From NCBI GenBank assembly GCA_003695725.1, contig RFHX01000113.1, positions 1-15,381 of the forward strand: a stretch of 15,381 nt of DNA, in the 5' to 3' direction. The position numbers were made by a program, and so were the translations under genes. Below are positions 13,782 to 15,381 of the stretch, piece after piece. This stretch comes from J061 sp003695725 [NCBI: Candidatus Schekmanbacteria bacterium]. GTDB lineage: Bacteria > Schekmanbacteria > GWA2-38-11. Under the pieces are notes generated by a model, which did not search any database, had not been told where the DNA came from, and saw nothing but the letters and a program-made list of their open reading frames with translations. Position 1 is the first letter of the stretch. Each line of letters opens with the position of its first letter.

Positions 13782-15381
13782 TTACTGAATGTAACCAAGT
13801 GATTTTAAAACATCTGTCTTTTTCTTTGACATCTTTCCCTCATATCTTGGAGCAGGAGGATGTTTTGCTTTCCAATCATCGAGCTTTGCTAAAAGGTTCT
13901 TAACAACATCAGGATATTTTTCTGCAAGATTTGTCTGCTCGAGCCTATCATTGATAACATCATATAATTCTATACCGCGAACATCATTTACGATTAGCCG
14001 CCACTTCTTAGTAGTTACTGCATATTCAGGTGCATTGACAAAAGCAATGGGATGTCCCTGATAGTCTCTCTTCTGTTCAAACAGAGCATCTTTGGGAATG
14101 TAATCCTTACCGAATAAAAGAGGAGCAAAACTTTTACCCTCATAGTTAAATTTTCCCCTCTCTTCCAGCAAATCGAGGATTGTTGGAGCTATGTCGACAC
14201 TTTCGACAAGGTCATCAAAGATTTTTCCTGCAGGAATTCTCCCTTCCCATTTAATAATTAAGGGAATATATACCTCGCCAAAGTTTAATGTTTCGCCATG
14301 GTCAAAAACAAAATTTAATTTCTCCTGCATTTCTCCCATCACATCGCCATGGTCTGCAGTAATTATTATCAATGGAGGTTCAGAAGTAGAAGGTATTTTT
14401 GATTCGACGTATCTAACAAGTTTAGTCACATATTCATCAGTAAATGCAATTTCACCATCATACATCGAAACTGTATATTCCATCTCTTCAGGAGAATATT
14501 TGTTCTTATCTTTGATAAAAGACCTCTTCGAAGGTCTTGTCTCATATCCCTTGAATCCGTTGTTGAATCTTGAACGATAGGGCGCAGGCGGGATATAGGG
14601 CCAATGAGGATCCCAAAAATGGACAAAGAGTAGAAAGTCCTTTTCATAGTTATTGTCAATCCAATCTTTTGCACGCTTGTATGCATACTTTGCCACAAAG
14701 ATTTCCCTTCTCTTTGATCTGTGCTTTCTCGTCCTTGGATAACTTTCAAAATCAAATTTTGGCCAACCCAATTCCTCAGATGAAAAAAGAGTACGGCTTG
14801 TTATGGCTGCGGTGGTAAATCCGCGTTTCTTTAGCCATGAATGCAAAAAATTGAGATTTGGATTTGTAACTTTGTCTCCATTCTTTCTCAACCCATGAGT
14901 GCGCGGATAAGTGCCTGTAAAAATCGAGGTATGTGAAGGTTCTGTAGTAGAGATTTCGCTATAGCAGTTTTTAAAAACTACACCTTCAGATGCAATTTTT
15001 CTTAATCCCGGAGATGTCTCCTTATTGTAATCGTATCCTTTGACACTCAAATGGTCAGCTCTTGTCGTATCCATCGTTATCAGGAGAATACGCGTATGTT
15101 TCTTAGCGGCTTCCTCATCTTTATTTTTAATTTCATAATATCCGGCTACGAAATAAGTTGACAGTATGAAGGAGCTTAAAATGAAACAAAAAAAAGCAAA
15201 TCCAAATTTCTTTTTCATTAGAGCGCGTGGCAACAAAAAGAAAAAGCATATTGTAATAATGGCATATACAAGAGCATCTAAAAAACTTATAGTACCATAG
15301 GGCTCAAGTTTTATGAAAGCAGTCTGTTTAAAAAGGAATGAAAATGTAAGAAAAGCTGATGCAGGAAGGAAAAGATAAATC
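13782..15381 (-). CDS. Membrane-anchored sulfatase-fold (alkaline phosphatase superfamily) protein with Thr nucleophile, 5' end outside the window
   Basis: At least 533 codons are present and the frame is open to the right edge, so the gene is partial. Before the catalytic domain the frame encodes at least three hydrophobic segments, two of them in the last 48 codons of the window (15380-15237). This resembles sulfatase-fold proteins with an N-terminal membrane domain. A TTG at 15236 and an ATG at 15218 could serve as starts, but neither has a ribosome binding site. Counting from 15236, metal ligands include D56 (MDTTRAD) and D295/H296 (TADHGD); K329 follows. The nucleophile motif, normally C/S-x-P-S-R, reads T98-E-P-S-H. 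Without Cys or Ser there, formylglycine cannot form, so a phospho- or phosphonate-ester hydrolase or phosphotransferase is as likely as a sulfatase. The active domain probably faces the periplasm. Confidence 0.85.
   Translation of the reverse strand, partial: IYLFLPASAFLTFSFLFKQTAFIKLEPYGTISFLDALVYAIITICFFFLLPRALMKKKFGFAFFCFILSSFILSTYFVAGYYEIKNKDEEAAKKHTRILLITMDTTRADHLSVKGYDYNKETSPGLRKIASEGVVFKNCYSEISTTEPSHTSIFTGTYPRTHGLRKNGDKVTNPNLNFLHSWLKKRGFTTAAITSRTLFSSEELGWPKFDFESYPRTRKHRSKRREIFVAKYAYKRAKDWIDNNYEKDFLLFVHFWDPHWPYIPPAPYRSRFNNGFKGYETRPSKRSFIKDKNKYSPEEMEYTVSMYDGEIAFTDEYVTKLVRYVESKIPSTSEPPLIIITADHGDVMGEMQEKLNFVFDHGETLNFGEVYIPLIIKWEGRIPAGKIFDDLVESVDIAPTILDLLEERGKFNYEGKSFAPLLFGKDYIPKDALFEQKRDYQGHPIAFVNAPEYAVTTKKWRLIVNDVRGIELYDVINDRLEQTNLAEKYPDVVKNLLAKLDDWKAKHPPAPRYEGKMSKKKTDVLKSLGYIQ

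Noticed and set aside
14191-14580. 129-codon plus-strand frame opposite the sulfatase-fold gene
   Set aside because: Antisense to the conserved catalytic region; no independent coding evidence.

Overview
The window is AT-rich, densely coded bacterial chromosome. Adjacent waaA (Kdo transferase) and lpxK (lipid A 4'-kinase) genes imply a diderm with lipopolysaccharide. No rRNA, tRNA, CRISPR array, insertion sequence or phage gene is visible, and nothing here fixes the phylum. Ten complete genes and two genes cut by the window edges account for almost all of the sequence.

Layout, left to right. Positions 1-92 (minus) hold the first 30 codons of a gene running off the left edge. Positions 201-2648 (minus) encode a Lon-type ATP-dependent protease of the AAA_32 class. 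A 311-bp AT-rich divergent region follows, then waaA (2960-4252) and lpxK (4255-5379), the only plus-strand genes, in a tight pair. Everything to the right is on the minus strand. In transcription order (right to left) it comprises: a membrane-anchored sulfatase-fold protein cut by the right edge; a two-gene polysaccharide-type ABC exporter; greA; a three-gene cassette of a LicC-like nucleotidyltransferase, an sn-glycerol-1-phosphate dehydrogenase and a CDP-alcohol phosphatidyltransferase; a KamA-family radical SAM protein; and a secreted subtilisin-like protease whose 3' end overlaps lpxK tail to tail by 11 bp.

The most interesting unit is the cassette at 8664-11365. Its three genes overlap or nearly touch and sit behind a plausible sigma-70-type promoter. 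Together they could make sn-glycerol-1-phosphate (the archaeal stereoisomer), activate a phospho-alcohol with CTP, and transfer it through a membrane enzyme. No prenyl-glyceryl-phosphate synthase is present in the window, so a classical archaeal ether-lipid pathway is not evident. The product could be a glycerol-1-phosphate-containing lipid head group, a surface-polymer decoration, or a phosphodiester solute of the di-inositol-phosphate or di-glycerol-phosphate kind. The transferase has His where the family normally has the fourth catalytic Asp. Nearby, the sulfatase-fold protein has Thr in place of the formylglycine Cys/Ser, and the KamA homologue has an Arg-Pro where lysine 2,3-aminomutases have an Asp that contacts lysine. 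These three enzymes should not be given default family functions.

The overall theme of the minus-strand block is cell-envelope and surface-molecule synthesis, export and processing, with the housekeeping gene greA embedded in it. Functions come from reading motifs by eye; no database search was possible.
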